64,000 bases of DNA from Gigaspora rosea (GCA_003550325.1 QKWP01001692.1:37800-101799), one strand, 5' to 3'. Shown: positions 32,752-45,345, numbered from the stretch's first letter. A program made the numbers and translations. Notes: a model not told the origin generated them from the letters alone.

Positions 32752-35700
32752 CTGAAACTATGTTTGGTAAACCTTCTTTTGAGCTCTAATAAAAGTTGTT
32801 TTTAACATTAAGATAATTCTTATTAGAGCTCAAAAGGTTTACTTGATACTAACCTAACTCCAGGGCATTATTGAAATAACGTGCTACTCGAAATAATGTG
32901 CAGGGAAATTAATTAACGCGCAGATGGGCGTTTATACGGTAATACTTGAAAAGGAATTATTTAACTGAGTATAAATAAGATCAATTTTATTACAGTCGTC
33001 CCTCTCTATAATCACCAAGTCCGTCACACCCTATTTTGGTGATTGTAAAGAGGTGTGACTATAAATAAATACCTTATTATGGTCATCTATAGGCGTGCTT
33101 CCATCTAAAACGTTTTTTCTTACTAAGTTAACAATACATGCCCACTAATTGAAAGTTGTAGAGCTCGTCGAGACACATCTAACGGTGGTTAGATAATTCA
33201 AATCGGCCCGGTGGATGGCGAGATATCGTTGAAAAACGATTGACCGCCATATAAAATCTCAATGTAAACAATATTTGTTTACATAAGAGATTTTATATAG
33301 TCGGCCAATCGTTTTTCGACGATATCTCACAATCAAGTGGGTCGATTTGGATGACCTAACCACCATTAGATGCGTCTCGACGAGCTCTACAACTTTCAAT
33401 TAGTGGGCATGTATCGTTAACTTAGTAAGAAAAAACGTTTTAGATGGAAGCACTCCACATTTCGCCTATAGTGATTTTCATATCACGGATTTTTATATAG
33501 TCAGCCAATCGTTTTTTGACGATATCTCGCTATCCACTGGGCCGATTTGAATGATCTAACCACCGTTAGATGCGTCTCTACGAGCTCTACAACTTTCAAT
33601 TAGTGGACATGTATCGTTAACTTAGTAAGGAAAAACTTTTAGATGGAAGCACTCCACATTTCACCTATAGGATCACTCTCCAGTTGACAGGCGGATTATC
33701 AATTAATAGATAATTTTAAATATATATGAATATGAAAATTGGCCAATCAGATTATATAATCTATATTTAGTTAAAAATTAGTGACTATAATGAGGTTTTT
33801 TATTAATAAAATTGTTAAAAAATCAAATTTTCATGGTGATAGTGATTATAAGCGATTTGTGACTATAATGAGGTTTTTTTACTATGTTTGAGTCCATCAC
33901 ACAAACTTGGGTACTTAAATAGAGGTGTGACTATATGGGGTGTGACTATAGGGAGGTCTGACTGTACTTATATAATTATGATAAAGTGCTATTTGATTCT
34001 ATACAAATATATTGTTTATATACATATTTGCTACTGTGTTTGCTTTATATACTATTTTTATTCTTTTGGATCTATTGGATAAAGTTATGTAATAATTAAT
34101 TGGCTTTGGTTGATACACATTCAAGGGGTACCTAATTGACAATATATAATATCATCTTTAATTTGTATTTACTTCACTTTAGCAGTATATGAAATGTCAT
34201 CCTTTAATTTTTCATTTGCATCCCATCTTCTGTAAACAAAATAGTCAATAGTTTTATTAATCGGAAATCATGATATTTTAGTCATAGATAATAATATTGA
34301 ATGAGTTCAAAAACCAAATGGATCCGTTTTTTCCTAGTGTAGCTAAGGTTATAGATTACTTTAAGAAATTTAAAAGTGAAAAATTGACTTGATAAGTACT
34401 TGGAACGGGTAAGAATAAATTCAAAAAAGATATAAGAAATTGAAATATTTTTTTAAAATGTGTTTTTTTTTCTTTTGCGAGGACAAATAATGTAACAAAT
34501 GATTTGAATAAAAAATAGTCTATACAATTATTTTGTACAATATATTATTTTGCAAAGATTAATGATATTATAATTGAAAGAATTAATATTAGAGAAACTG
34601 TTACGATTTACACCGTAACTTGTTTCTTCTGTTTTAATTGAAACATATATGTCGTGAATCAGATTAGAATTTACGACAGGTTAAAATTTAAATGCAGTAT
34701 TTTAGAGGTCCAATCTTGATTAATCCGCCATCCATTTATCCGTATTGTTATATCCGGATACTAATATAAGATATTCAACCGAACTATCTGAATAAAAAAC
34801 TTTAAAGTAATCAACAATAAGAGAATCCTCTTCTCACCTGAATAAAAATAGAATTTCTCTAATTTATATTGATTACCTTAGAACTTGTAATTGTCAAATG
34901 AATTTATGTCAGGTAAATCTGATTAATTATTAATTTATTCGGTTATCCATCTATTTTAATCAATTATCTATCGAATATAGGATATCTGATAGATACAGTA
35001 AATGGATAAATGATTTATGGATAGGAACACTACTAAAATGCCTATGTTAAGTTTTAACAGAATTATAATGTTTTTATTTTTAATTTGACACATAGATATA
35101 TAGAACTTATACTTTTATAGTACTTGGCGTATCTGATAAATATCATAAATCTAAATAACTTTTAAAATTTTAGAATAAATAATACAAAATAAAGTTTTTT
35201 TTTTGCCATCAATCAAATCTATTATTATGAATGTACTTAGCGTATCTGATAAATATCATAAATCTAAATAACTTTTAAAATTTTAGAATAAATAATACAA
35301 AATAAAGTTGTTTTTTTTTGCCATCAATCAAATCTATTATTATGAATATGTTCTCTCATATGACCCTAAAAAAATAATTTTAATCAGGTTTCATTTATCG
35401 ACTTTTTACAATTTTCCAACATTTTTAAAAGTTTATCATCTATTAATGTTAGTGCAATTATTGAAATCATATCTGGAATTGCAAGGCTTATAATCAGAGT
35501 TGTCATGCCCAATGATCTGAATTGGACATCGGAAGCCCAATGGCTTGGATTGGATTAAAAAAATGTTCAAAAATCACGATTGGATGTTGGATTGAACATC
35601 TGATCCAAATGTCCAATTTTGTCAAATGTACAACACTATTATACGTAATATTATCAACTAGCAGTCATAGCATCACCCATAAAAAAATGTAACCATGTCA

Positions 35701-35787
35701 TAATTCGATTCAATGTACGATAAGAGTTGTACTGGTATCGGCGATAAAAAAAACTATAGCTAACATGATAAATATCATGTGATAAGA
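32752..35787. repeat. Duplicon segment S, first copy in the direct repeat
   Basis: Its junction with the kinase is identical to that at 36643/36644. It contains the GAGCTC palindrome (32778-32836), a Tc1/mariner-type MITE (32993-33964), the ACATTCAAGGGG block and a tandem duplication of about 90 bp near 35125-35290. No gene is seen. Confidence 0.75.
32993..33964. mobile_element. Tc1/mariner (pogo-like) MITE with nested foldback
   Basis: The ends are CAGTCGTCCCTCTCTATAATC and, read inward, CAGTCAGACCTCCCTATAGTC. TA flanks both sides (32991-32992, 33965-33966). Duplicon copy IV shows the unoccupied site near 49235. An inner foldback (33088-33470) plus a third half-arm (to about 33670) carry three copies of the GAGCTCGTCGAGACACATC module. 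No transposase is present. A copy lies at 36885-37856. Confidence 0.82.
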
Positions 35788-35788
35788 T

Positions 35789-35890
35789 TAGGGTGTGCAA
35801 TGGGCCGGGCCGAACCCGATAATTTGCGGGTTGGGCTGAGTTTGGGCCGGGCCTGGGCCTGAATTTTCAGGCCCATAAATTAATTGGGCC
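35789..35890. mobile_element. Truncated hAT element, cut by the N
   Basis: This is the first 102 bp of the element that is complete at 39681-39986, including TAGGGTGTGCAATGGGCC. It ends exactly at the single N. Confidence 0.9.
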
Positions 35891-35891
35891 N
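35891..35891. other. Single N: probable assembly join
   Basis: One N separates two near-identical blocks of about 3.9 kb. Its position inside a GC-rich palindromic element suggests a scaffolding join rather than a base ambiguity. Confidence 0.9.
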
Positions 35892-35999
35892 CCCGATCAC
35901 TATATCAAGATCACGGGAATTATTATTACTAAAAACCTGTAATAACATTTTTATGTCTAACGGGATTCATTTCTAATAGCAATCTTTTAATACTAATAT

Positions 36000-36643
36000 T
36001 TATTTTTTATCAAAATTAATAAAATCAATATTATTATTTGAAATAACATCATTTGTAACGTAACTAATAAATTTACTGCTATAAATTAAATTATCATCAC
36101 TATCAATATCAAAGACTTTATATTCTATCACCATTTCATCGTCAGATTTTAAAAATTCAGCCAAGAATTCAGAATTATTTTTCCATTTTAAAATAGTTTC
36201 ATGAATCTCTAAAGCTGTTGGTCGTTTTTCTGGATCATCATTCCAGCACCTCTTTAAAAGTTCAGCATAACATAGTGCCATACCTCTAAGGATAGTCGGT
36301 CTTAATCCTTCACAAATTTCAATAGTCAGTCTTAAACTATCATATTCATATTCAGAAAATACAACTCGTCCTGAAGAAATTTCCCACATAATCATTCCAA
36401 AAGCATAAATATCTGATGCTTTGCTGAATTTGGTGAATGTGTTTCCACGCAAAATTTCAGGAGCCATATATGGTAAAGCACCATAAACTCCTCTAGATTC
36501 TGAGTCTAATGTTTTATTAACGGCAGTAGCAAAACCTAAATCACCAATATAAGCATTATATAAATCATTTTGAAATATATTTCCGCTATGTAAATCACGA
36601 TGAATAAGACTATGTGAATGAATTAAATTAAGACCATTGCAAT
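36000..36643 (-). pseudogene. Sel1-TKL kinase remnant C (truncated)
   Basis: It is truncated upstream at the same base as remnant B. It lacks B's 33-bp deletion and stays open from before MAPEIL to the normal stop after INFDKK. The HRD-loop part is present, but the N-lobe and Sel1 region are gone. It is not expected to be active. Confidence 0.88.
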
Positions 36644-39600
36644 CTGAAACTATGTTTGGTAAACCTTCTTTTGAGCTCTAATAAAAGTTGTTTTTAACAT
36701 TAAGATAATTCTTATTAGAGCTCAAAAGGTTTACTTGATACTAACCTAACTCCAGGGCATTATTGAAATAACGTGCTACTCGAAATAATGTGCAGGGAAA
36801 TTAATTAACGCGCAGATGGGCGTTTATACGGTAATACTTGAAAAGGAATTATTTAACTGAGTATAAATAAGATCAATTTTATTACAGTCGTCCCTCTCTA
36901 TAATCACCAAGTCCGTCACACCCTATTTTGGTGATTGTAAAGAGGTGTGACTATAAATAAATACCTTATTATGGTCATCTATAGGCGTGCTTCCATCTAA
37001 AACGTTTTTTCTTACTAAGTTAACAATACATGCCCACTAATTGAAAGTTGTAGAGCTCGTCGAGACACATCTAACGGTGGTTAGATAATTCAAATCGGCC
37101 CGGTGGATGGCGAGATATCGTTGAAAAACGATTGACCGCCATATAAAATCTCAATGTAAACAATATTTGTTTACATAAGAGATTTTATATAGTCGGCCAA
37201 TCGTTTTTCGACGATATCTCACAATCAAGTGGGTCGATTTGGATGACCTAACCACCATTAGATGCGTCTCGACGAGCTCTACAACTTTCAATTAGTGGGA
37301 ATGTATCGTTAACTTAGTAAGAAAAAACGTTTTAGATGGAAGCACTCCACATTTCGCCTATAGTGATTTTCATATCACGGATTTTTATATAGTCAGCCAA
37401 TCGTTTTTTGACGATATCTCGCTATCCACTGGGCCGATTTGAATGATCTAACCACCGTTAGATGCGTCTCTACGAGCTCTACAACTTTCAATTAGTGGAC
37501 ATGTATCGTTAACTTAGTAAGGAAAAACTTTTAGATGGAAGCACTCCACATTTCACCTATAGGATCACTCTCCAGTTGACAGGCGGATTATCAATTAATA
37601 GATAATTTTAAATATATATGAATATGAAAATTGGCCAATCAGATTATATAATCTATATTTAGTTAAAAATTAGTGACTATAATGAGGTTTTTTATTAATA
37701 AAATTGTTAAAAAATCAAATTTTCATGGTGATAGTGATTATAAGCGATTTGTGACTATAATGAGGTTTTTTTACTATGTTTGAGTCCATCACACAAACTT
37801 GGGTACTTAAATAGAGGTGTGACTATATGGGGTGTGACTATAGGGAGGTCTGACTGTACTTATATAATTATGATAAAGTGCTATTTGATTCTATACAAAT
37901 ATATTGTTTATATACATATTTGCTACTGTGTTTGCTTTATATACTATTTTTATTCTTTTGGATCTATTGGATAAAGTTATGTAATAATTAATTGGCTTTG
38001 GTTGATACACATTCAAGGGGTACCTAATTGACAATATATAATATCATCTTTAATTTGTATTTACTTCACTTTAGCAGTATATGAAATGTCATCCTTTAAT
38101 TTTTCATTTGCATCCCATCTTCTGTAAACAAAATAGTCAATAGTTTTATTAATCGGAAATCATGATATTTTAGTCATAGATAATAATATTGAATGAGTTC
38201 AAAAACCAAATGGATCCGTTTTTTCCTAGTGTAGCTAAGGTTATAGATTACTTTAAGAAATTTAAAAGTGAAAAATTGACTTGATAAGTACTTGGAACGG
38301 GTAAGAATAAATTCAAAAAAGATATAAGAAATTGAAATATTTTTTTAAAATGTGTTTTTTTTTCTTTTGCGAGGACAAATAATGTAACAAATGATTTGAA
38401 TAAAAAATAGTCTATACAATTATTTTGTACAATATATTATTTTGCAAAGATTAATGATATTATAATTGAAAGAATTAATATTAGAGAAACTGTTACGATT
38501 TACACCGTAACTTGTTTCTTCTGTTTTAATTGAAACATATATGTCGTGAATCAGATTAGAATTTACGACAGGTTAAAATTTAAATGCAGTATTTTAGAGG
38601 TCCAATCTTGATTAATCCGCCATCCATTTATCCGTATTGTTATATCCGGATACTAATATAAGATATTCAACCGAACTATCTGAATAAAAAACTTTAAAGT
38701 AATCAACAATAAGAGAATCCTCTTCTCACCTGAATAAAAATAGAATTTCTCTAATTTATATTGATTACCTTAGAACTTGTAATTGTCAAATGAATTTATG
38801 TCAGGTAAATCTGATTAATTATTAATTTATTCGGTTATCCATCTATTTTAATCAATTATCTATCGAATATAGGATATCTGATAGATACAGTAAATGGATA
38901 AATGATTTATGGATAGGAACACTACTAAAATGCCTATGTTAAGTTTTAACAGAATTATAATGTTTTTATTTTTAATTTGACACATAGATATATAGAACTT
39001 ATACTTTTATAGTACTTGGCGTATCTGATAAATATCATAAATCTAAATAACTTTTAAAATTTTAGAATAAATAATACAAAATAAAGTTTTTTTTTTGCCA
39101 TCAATCAAATCTATTATTATGAATGTACTTAGCGTATCTGATAAATATCATAAATCTAAATAACTTTTAAAATTTTAGAATAAATAATACAAAATAAAGT
39201 TGTTTTTTTTTGCCATCAATCAAATCTATTATTATGAATATGTTCTCTCATATGACCCTAAAAAAATAATTTTAATCAGGTTTCATTTATCGACTTTTTA
39301 CAATTTTCCAACATTTTTAAAAGTTTATCATCTATTAATGTTAGTGCAATTATTGAAATCATATCTGGAATTGCAAGGCTTATAATCAGAGTTGTCATGC
39401 CCAATGATCTGAATTGGACATCGGAAGCCCAATGGCTTGGATTGGATTAAAAAAATGTTCAAAAATCACGATTGGATGTTGGATTGAACATCTGATCCAA
39501 ATGTCCAATTTTGTCAAATGTACAACACTATTATACGTAATATTATCAACTAGCAGTCATAGCATCACCCATAAAAAAATGTAACCATGTCATAATTCGA

Positions 39601-39680
39601 TTCAATGTACGATAAGAGTTGTACTGGTATCGGCGATAAAAAAAACTATAGCTAACATGATAAATATCATGTGATAAGAT
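36644..39680. repeat. Duplicon segment S, second copy in the direct repeat
   Basis: It is equivalent to 32752-35787 at a constant offset of 3892, including the same MITE. It is non-coding. Confidence 0.75.
36885..37856. mobile_element. Tc1/mariner (pogo-like) MITE, second copy
   Basis: It is identical in ends and TA flanks to 32993-33964 and is part of the direct repeat, so it is not an independent insertion. Confidence 0.82.
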
Positions 39681-39986
39681 TAGGGTGTGCAATGGGCCGG
39701 GCCGAACCCGATAATTTGCGGGTTGGGCTGAGTTTGGGCCGGGCCTGGGCCTGAATTTTCAGGCCCATAAATTAATTGGGCCGGGCTCGGGCCAGGTTTG
39801 TAAAAACGGGTTGACTTGGGCCGGGTTAAACCCGGTAATTTATATAGGTTGAGCCTTGTTCGGGCCAAACCCGGCCTAGATTTTTAGTTCTACAATGAAT
39901 TGGGTAGGGCCCAGGTTGGGCTGATATTTAACGGGTTGGGTTTGGCACAGTCAAACCCGGCCCAACCCGGCCCATTGCACACCCTA
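39681..39986. mobile_element. hAT MITE, GC-rich (TAGGGTGTGCAATGGGCC ends)
   Basis: The inverted ends TAGGGTGTGCAATGGGCC and GGCCCATTGCACACCCTA are perfect. The flanks GATAAGAT (39673-39680) and AATAAGAT (39987-39994) form an 8-bp duplication with one mismatch. Copies I (about 196-203) and IV (about 51811) show GATAAGAT once with no insertion. GGGCC and CCCGG motifs fill both subterminal regions, in sharp contrast to the AT-rich surroundings. Confidence 0.92.
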
Positions 39987-40315
39987 AATAAGATATCAAA
40001 ACTCACAATATTGAGCATTTTTTGATTGAAAGAGTTAGAGACAGATATTACTCAATATTATCAGAATGACCGATTTGGTTAAAAAATGTTGACTTTATAA
40101 TTAGATAACTAATTTTTAGAATTCATCGATGTTGATATAAAAGTAAAGTAATTCTCGATATCTTGAAACTTCTAATACAGAGATAAAATTATTGAGGTAT
40201 ATCATAAAATAAAGCAATTCCAGCATTAAAGCTTTAGAATATGGCCTTATTTCAGTGTTGCCAAGTCCTTAGTAAAATTTATCACTTATAATTGTACTGT
40301 ATTTATCGAGTTTAC

Positions 40316-40663
40316 TAAAATGCACCTATGGTGTTGAACACCATATTACACAAAACTATTAGAATAGCCAATCAAAATTTAAGATCAGGTGTAACATAAA
40401 ATTTTGTTTTTTTTGTTTATTTTTTAAAAAAACATTCATAACTTAAAATTTTGTTTATGAAACCGCCTTTGGGGCTCTAATAAAAAAAATTCCTTGCTAA
40501 ATTTTGGTATAAACTATGCCCCCTGCCCCATCCCAGTTCTCACCCTAACCCTAAGGTAATAAAAATTTATTTTTTGTTTTATAAAAGTTTATTTTTTTGT
40601 TTTTGTTACATGAATTTGCAAATCTAATTTACCTATGGTGTTCAACACCATAGGTGCATTTTA
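40316..40663. mobile_element. MITE with palindromic ends (ATGGTGTTGAACACCAT)
   Basis: The ends are TAAAATGCACCTATGGTG and, inverted, CACCATAGGTGCATTTTA. Each end holds the palindrome ATGGTGTTGAACACCAT. Copies I and IV lack it at the equivalent place (about 500 and 52095). Its core resembles 57876-58184 and 12660-12830. No frame is present. Confidence 0.75.
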
Positions 40664-40850
40664 TAATTACCGGTATTTATAGCTAAGCTATCATCGTTAT
40701 CGATAATGATTTAGTGCTTTAATATTGACATAAGCTACGTTTTTGTTTTTTATCAACTTTTGTTATTCGTATGATTAAAAGATGTGACAATTTTATTTTT
40801 TTAATATAGGACGAAATGAATAAAAAGTAGTACATCATCAGCTATTGGGA

Positions 40851-41222
40851 TGTCAACAATCAGTTTAATCACAAACATATTGCAAGATACATAGTAAAAA
40901 ACATTATTGAAGATTTTTTTAATCGATTTTTGGAAATTTCAAATTATATGAAATTATTAATAAAAAATGCCTTCGCACAAACTTTAATAGCTTTGTTATA
41001 TTAAATTTTTTTTTAATTCTGCGAGTTGATTTAAGAGTGTCGCTATCAAGAAATAACCGCATATTTTTTAAATATTTATACATTTGTTAATTATACAAAT
41101 TTCTTATAATTTCTATATACATTATAATAAAATTTTATTATAAATCGAAATTTTAAAATCAATTTCAAAAAAAATCTTCACTAATGATTTTTATTATGCC
41201 TTGTTCTAAGTATTGTTGACAC
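40851..41222. mobile_element. MITE shared by duplicon copies III and IV, copy III
   Basis: It begins TGTCAACAATCAGTTTAATC. Its right end is shortened relative to the copy at 52274-52658, which keeps GATTAAACTGATGACA. Copies I and II lack it. Confidence 0.65.
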
Positions 41223-41571
41223 AGCCGGCAGTCACCCCTACAAATTTTATTCGATGGAAAACGTCATTATTAATGCTGTACGATCTACTACTATTACTAC
41301 TATATTTAGTACATTGTTGGTGTATTTAACAAAGTAGTATTGCATCATTTTTTTTCTAAATATAAATCTAATCGTAAGTACACCATTGAGAGTTATATTT
41401 GGAGTGAAATAATTAGGATATGTTGCGGTGTGGTTACGATATGTTACATAATGGCGCAACTTTAAAGATACACAATCGGTTCTAAGAACGCCCACAATTT
41501 CCAAATTTAACAGTCGAAGTAATTAAATAGAATATAATAATTTGGTATCTGGATACCCGAGACTAAAAAAA

Positions 41572-41579
41572 TATAAATA
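41572..41579 (+). promoter_or_regulatory. Putative TATA box of MATA-HMG copy 3
   Basis: TATAAATA lies 95 bp before the ATG, at the same spacing as in copies 1 and 2. Confidence 0.4.
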
Positions 41580-41673
41580 CTGTATGGATTTGGTTAGTTT
41601 CCAGTTTTCAGTTCAATATACCAAGGATCAAAAAATCTATATTTGAATTATTAAAAGCTTATAACCATAAAAA

Positions 41674-42684
41674 ATGAATAAAGAATATCAATCCAGCTTC
41701 TTGGTTGATACCAAACCAGCTCCTCGTGTTTGCGCTTTCATAAACTCTGGAAACGATCACATGATTCAAAATCAAGTGATTGACAATCCACAACTGATTA
41801 AGCTTCCATTTCCACCAAAAATCAATTCTCGAGATTTGGTTATTTTACACCCCGATGGTCGAGTTCCTAAAACTCCTAATGCTTTCATTATTTATCGAAA
41901 ATTATTTGTTGAAACAGCTCGTACTAGTGGTTACAACTTGCCAATGAATATTATTTCTTCAATGGCATCACAATCATGGGAACAAGAAACGAATGAGGTA
42001 AAAAATGAATATAAGAGAATTGCAAAAGAAGCTTTTAATTATCGGAATGAATTATTCCCTAAAATAAAAGTTGAAAAGAAGAGAAACCAATGGAAGACAG
42101 TTTCGTTTGATAAACCTTCTACTCGTAAAGTTAGAACGTCTAAACCTATGAAATCTATTAATAAATCCATTAAAAATAAACAATTAGAATCTCCTACAGT
42201 AGAGTATGAACTTAATTTGTTACCTGAAATAACTGACGCCAATAATTTAAGTAGCGAGAATTCACAGATCTTAAATCTTGATTTGTTTGCAGATTGGGCA
42301 AATTTCTTTGATAATCAAAATGTCTATCCAAGTCCCGATTTATCAACAATTTATAGTGACTACTCTCCAATTATGATTGAAGAATTTGAATTCGATTTAG
42401 GAACTTCTGAACAATGTTTTGATTTGCCAATTCAACAAGACCAACAAGTCAATGAAGATATAATAAATAACCTTTTATTAATCGATGAAAATCAATCTTC
42501 CGGACTTGGAATTTTTGATTTCTCTAATGAAACTTTAGAAACCATTCAAAGTTTTGACACACAAACCATGTCTAACACGGTTGATGCGACAACTTATGAT
42601 CAATCATTAAGTACAACAATAAATCAAGATTATATAAGTGATGCATTAATTTCTTATGAGATAGATTTTGATTATTCATTTTAA
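41674..42684 (+). CDS. MATA-HMG box transcription factor, copy 3 (intact)
   Basis: This is a 336-residue, single-exon gene with the same architecture as copy 2: a variable N-terminus, HMG box at about 65-132, basic linker, and an acidic Asn/Gln/Ser-rich C-terminal half ending DYSF. It has Thr at 155 and Phe at 210, as does broken copy 1, so copy 2 carries the derived residues there. The box itself is identical to copy 2. Near identity over the reading frame, with both copies open, suggests recent duplication or gene conversion under constraint. It converges on kinase copy 3. The likely role is nuclear DNA binding; target genes are unknown. Confidence 0.92.
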   Translation: MNKEYQSSFLVDTKPAPRVCAFINSGNDHMIQNQVIDNPQLIKLPFPPKINSRDLVILHPDGRVPKTPNAFIIYRKLFVETARTSGYNLPMNIISSMASQSWEQETNEVKNEYKRIAKEAFNYRNELFPKIKVEKKRNQWKTVSFDKPSTRKVRTSKPMKSINKSIKNKQLESPTVEYELNLLPEITDANNLSSENSQILNLDLFADWANFFDNQNVYPSPDLSTIYSDYSPIMIEEFEFDLGTSEQCFDLPIQQDQQVNEDIINNLLLIDENQSSGLGIFDFSNETLETIQSFDTQTMSNTVDATTYDQSLSTTINQDYISDALISYEIDFDYSF

Positions 42685-43040
42685 AAAATCATTATAAAAT
42701 TAATATTTATGAAATTTAACACTTAAGCTCTATAAGACACATTTTCATTAAATTTATGCAACCAAAATATTATGTTATTTTAAAAACTTATTTAAGTCCT
42801 TATGCCAATTTTATGCAACAATTATAAAGAAATTATTACAAGAAAATTAGAAAATAAGCGTTATTAAAAAAAACCCCTCTTAAATGTGTATATATACTTT
42901 TTAGCATAGAAATTTCAAATATTATTTGTATACCCGATCACTATATCAAGATCACGGGAATTATTATTACTAAAAACCTGTAATAACATTTTTATGTCTA
43001 ACGGGATTCATTTCTAATAGCAATCTTTTAATACTAATAT

Positions 43041-44800
43041 TTATTTTTTATCAAAATTAATAAAATCAATATTATTATTTGAAATAACATCATTTGTAAC
43101 GTAACTAATAAATTTACTGCTATAAATTAAATTATCATCACTATCAATATCAAAGACTTTATATTCTATCACCATTTCATCGTCAGATTTTAAAAATTCA
43201 GCCAAGAATTCAGAATTATTTTTCCATTTTAAAATAGTTTCATGAATCTCTAAAGCTGTTGGTCGTTTTTCTGGATCATCATTCCAGCACCTCTTTAAAA
43301 GTTCAGCATAACATAGTGCCATACCTCTAAGGATAGTCGGTCTTAATCCTTCACAAATTTCAATAGTCAGTCTTAAACTATCATATTCATATTCAGAAAA
43401 TACAACACGTCCTGAAGAAATTTCCCACATAATCATTCCAAAAGCATAAATATCTGATGCTTTGCAGAATTTGGTGAATGTGTTTCCACGCAAAATTTCA
43501 GGAGCCATATATGGTAAAGCACCATAAACTCCTCTAGATTCTGAGTCTAATGTTTTATTAACGGCAGTAGCAAAACCTAAATCACCAATATAAGCATTAT
43601 ATAAATCATTTTGAAATATATTTCCGCTATGTAAATCACGATGAATAAGACTATGTGAATGAATTAAATTAAGATCCATTGCAATATATGATAATAAGTC
43701 TAACTTTTTCTCCCATTTCATTTGGGCAACTTTATGAAGGTTTTGACGTAAAGATCCCATTTTAGCATATTGCATAACTAAAATATATTCTCCTGTGTCT
43801 TCATTTTTGATATTCCATAGCACTGTAAAAATGTAGGACTCTTAGTTCCAATATTTGTGTATGCATTTAACTTTTAAATTACAAACATTTAATAAATAAC
43901 TGAATTATATTAATTATTAAATTTAATAAACTACCAAATATTTACCTCTTTTATAAGTTCTTTACAGCTATTTTTTGATCCATGAAATAATTTAAGTGCA
44001 ACAATATCTGTTTGTATATAACTTCCTGTGTTATATATGACCCGGTGTTTCCATTTAGCAGAATACACAGTTGCAAACCCGCCCTTCCCAATTTTCTCTA
44101 CAAATTTTAATTCATTAAATGGAATAAATGTTATTAAATTATTTTCATTCAATAATTTTTTTATAAAATCATCAATATCATGATTTTTGTCTCTAAATGT
44201 TTTTTGATCTTTATTACTTCTTGCTTTTTGTAACCATTCAATAGCTTTTTCATGGTTAGGTAATGTTCCATTACCATTTCGATAGCGTAATCCAACTTCA
44301 TATTGTCCATCACGACTCCCGCTTTCAGCAGATTTTAAATACCACTCAAATGCCTTCTTTTCATCCTTATTTGTGCCTGTGCCATTTTCATAGCAAATTC
44401 CAAGATTATATTGTCCATTTAAATTGCCATTTTCAGCAGATTTCAAACACCATTCAAATGCTTTTTTTTCATCCTTATCGGTGCCTATGGCATTTTGATA
44501 ACACCATCCAATATTATTTTGTCCATTCGAATTGCCACCTTCAGCAGATTTCAAATACCACTCAAATGCCTGTTTTTCATCCTTATCTGTGCCTATGCCA
44601 TTTCTGTAGTGCCATCCAAGATTATTTTGTCCATTCGAATTGCCACCTTCAGCAGATTTCAAATACCACTCAAATGCCTTTTTTTCATCCTTATCTGTGC
44701 CTATGCCATGTTGATAACACCATCCAACGTTATTTTGTCCATTTGAATTACCACTTTCAGCAGAGTTTAAATGTAACTCAAAGTCAATATTTTTGTTCAT
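43041..44800 (-). pseudogene. Sel1-repeat TKL kinase, copy 3 (frameshifted)
   Basis: Exon 1 (44800-43946) starts MNKNIDFELHLNSAE, encodes five 36-residue Sel1 repeats and the kinase N-lobe (IGKGGFATVYSA, VALKLF), and ends at donor GTAAAT. Exon 2 begins near 43870 with LNAYTNIG. In a T run at 43804-43808 this copy has five T where copy A has six, so the frame shifts just after YGISK and meets TAG. The remaining C-terminal frame (43823-43041) is fully open and contains HRDLHSGN, GDLGFA and MAPEIL. The lesion is a single base in a homopolymer, so a sequencing error is a real alternative; if so, this is the best full-length gene of the family here. Confidence 0.82.
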
Positions 44801-45345
44801 GGTAATATCCGAACAAAATTATGCAGAGCATTGGCTTGATTTATTTTTTATAGTAATTAGAGTTGGGCACCGAACCCTTTTTTGCTAAATCTGAAAGCTT
44901 CGGGGTTTGGATTATAGAATCCGAAACCTCATCCGAAACTCTGAAACCTCATCCGAAACCCGAAACCTTATCCGAAACCCTGAACCTATTTAAGATTAAA
45001 TTTTTACAAAATATTGCATTGTAGAACGTGCTAACATGCTAGTACGCAAAATATTTGAGTGCCGCCAAGAGAAAATATACATATTTTTATTTATATATAG
45101 ATTATATTTAATTTTGTATATTTCAGTTATATTATTTATTGTCGGGGATGATGATGATCCTGAAATTTTGATCCGTTTGATATCTGATATAAAATTTTAA
45201 AATTTTTTTGAGGTGTTTTTTTCGTTTTTGTTTTATAGGGTTAGGGTAAGGTTTGGGTGTAGATTTGATATTCAAAAGAGTATATGTGGATTTTGGCAAG
45301 GCTTATAGTTTCAAATCGAGACCCAAAATTTCAGCATCATCCCGA

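Larger units (their letters stand above)
32033..35890. repeat. Direct repeat, first copy (3858 bp)
   Basis: It matches 35892-39782 (3891 bp). The offset is 3859 at the left end and 3892 at the right end; the 33-bp difference equals one deletion in kinase remnant B. The unit runs from the kinase 3' flank, through a truncated kinase and segment S, into a hAT element that is cut at the N. Only scattered base changes were seen otherwise. Confidence 0.9.
35892..39782. repeat. Direct repeat, second copy (3891 bp)
   Basis: It matches 32033-35890. Its left part also resembles 42930-43680 (kinase copy 3 3' end) closely, sharing AAATTAAATTATC and TAAAGCACCAT variants that the first copy lacks. Confidence 0.9.
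39987..41673 (+). repeat. Duplicon copy III: upstream flank of MATA-HMG copy 3
   Basis: It is paralogous to 1-1124 but enlarged by three MITEs (39681-39986 at its edge, 40316-40663, 40851-41222). It is otherwise non-coding. Confidence 0.75.

Noticed and set aside
33888..34082. 64-codon frame found twice (also 37780-37974)
   Set aside because: It overlaps the end of the TA-flanked MITE and is doubled only by the 3.9-kb direct repeat.
39680..39868. 62-codon Pro/Gly/Thr-rich minus-strand frame
   Set aside because: It is the translation of GGGCC repeats of the hAT MITE at 39681-39986.
44263..44805. 180-codon plus-strand frame rich in His, Cys and Phe opposite kinase copy 3
   Set aside because: It is antisense to the Sel1 repeats and repeats every 108 bp like them. 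The same happens at 3730-3984. It is a mirror of the repeat code.
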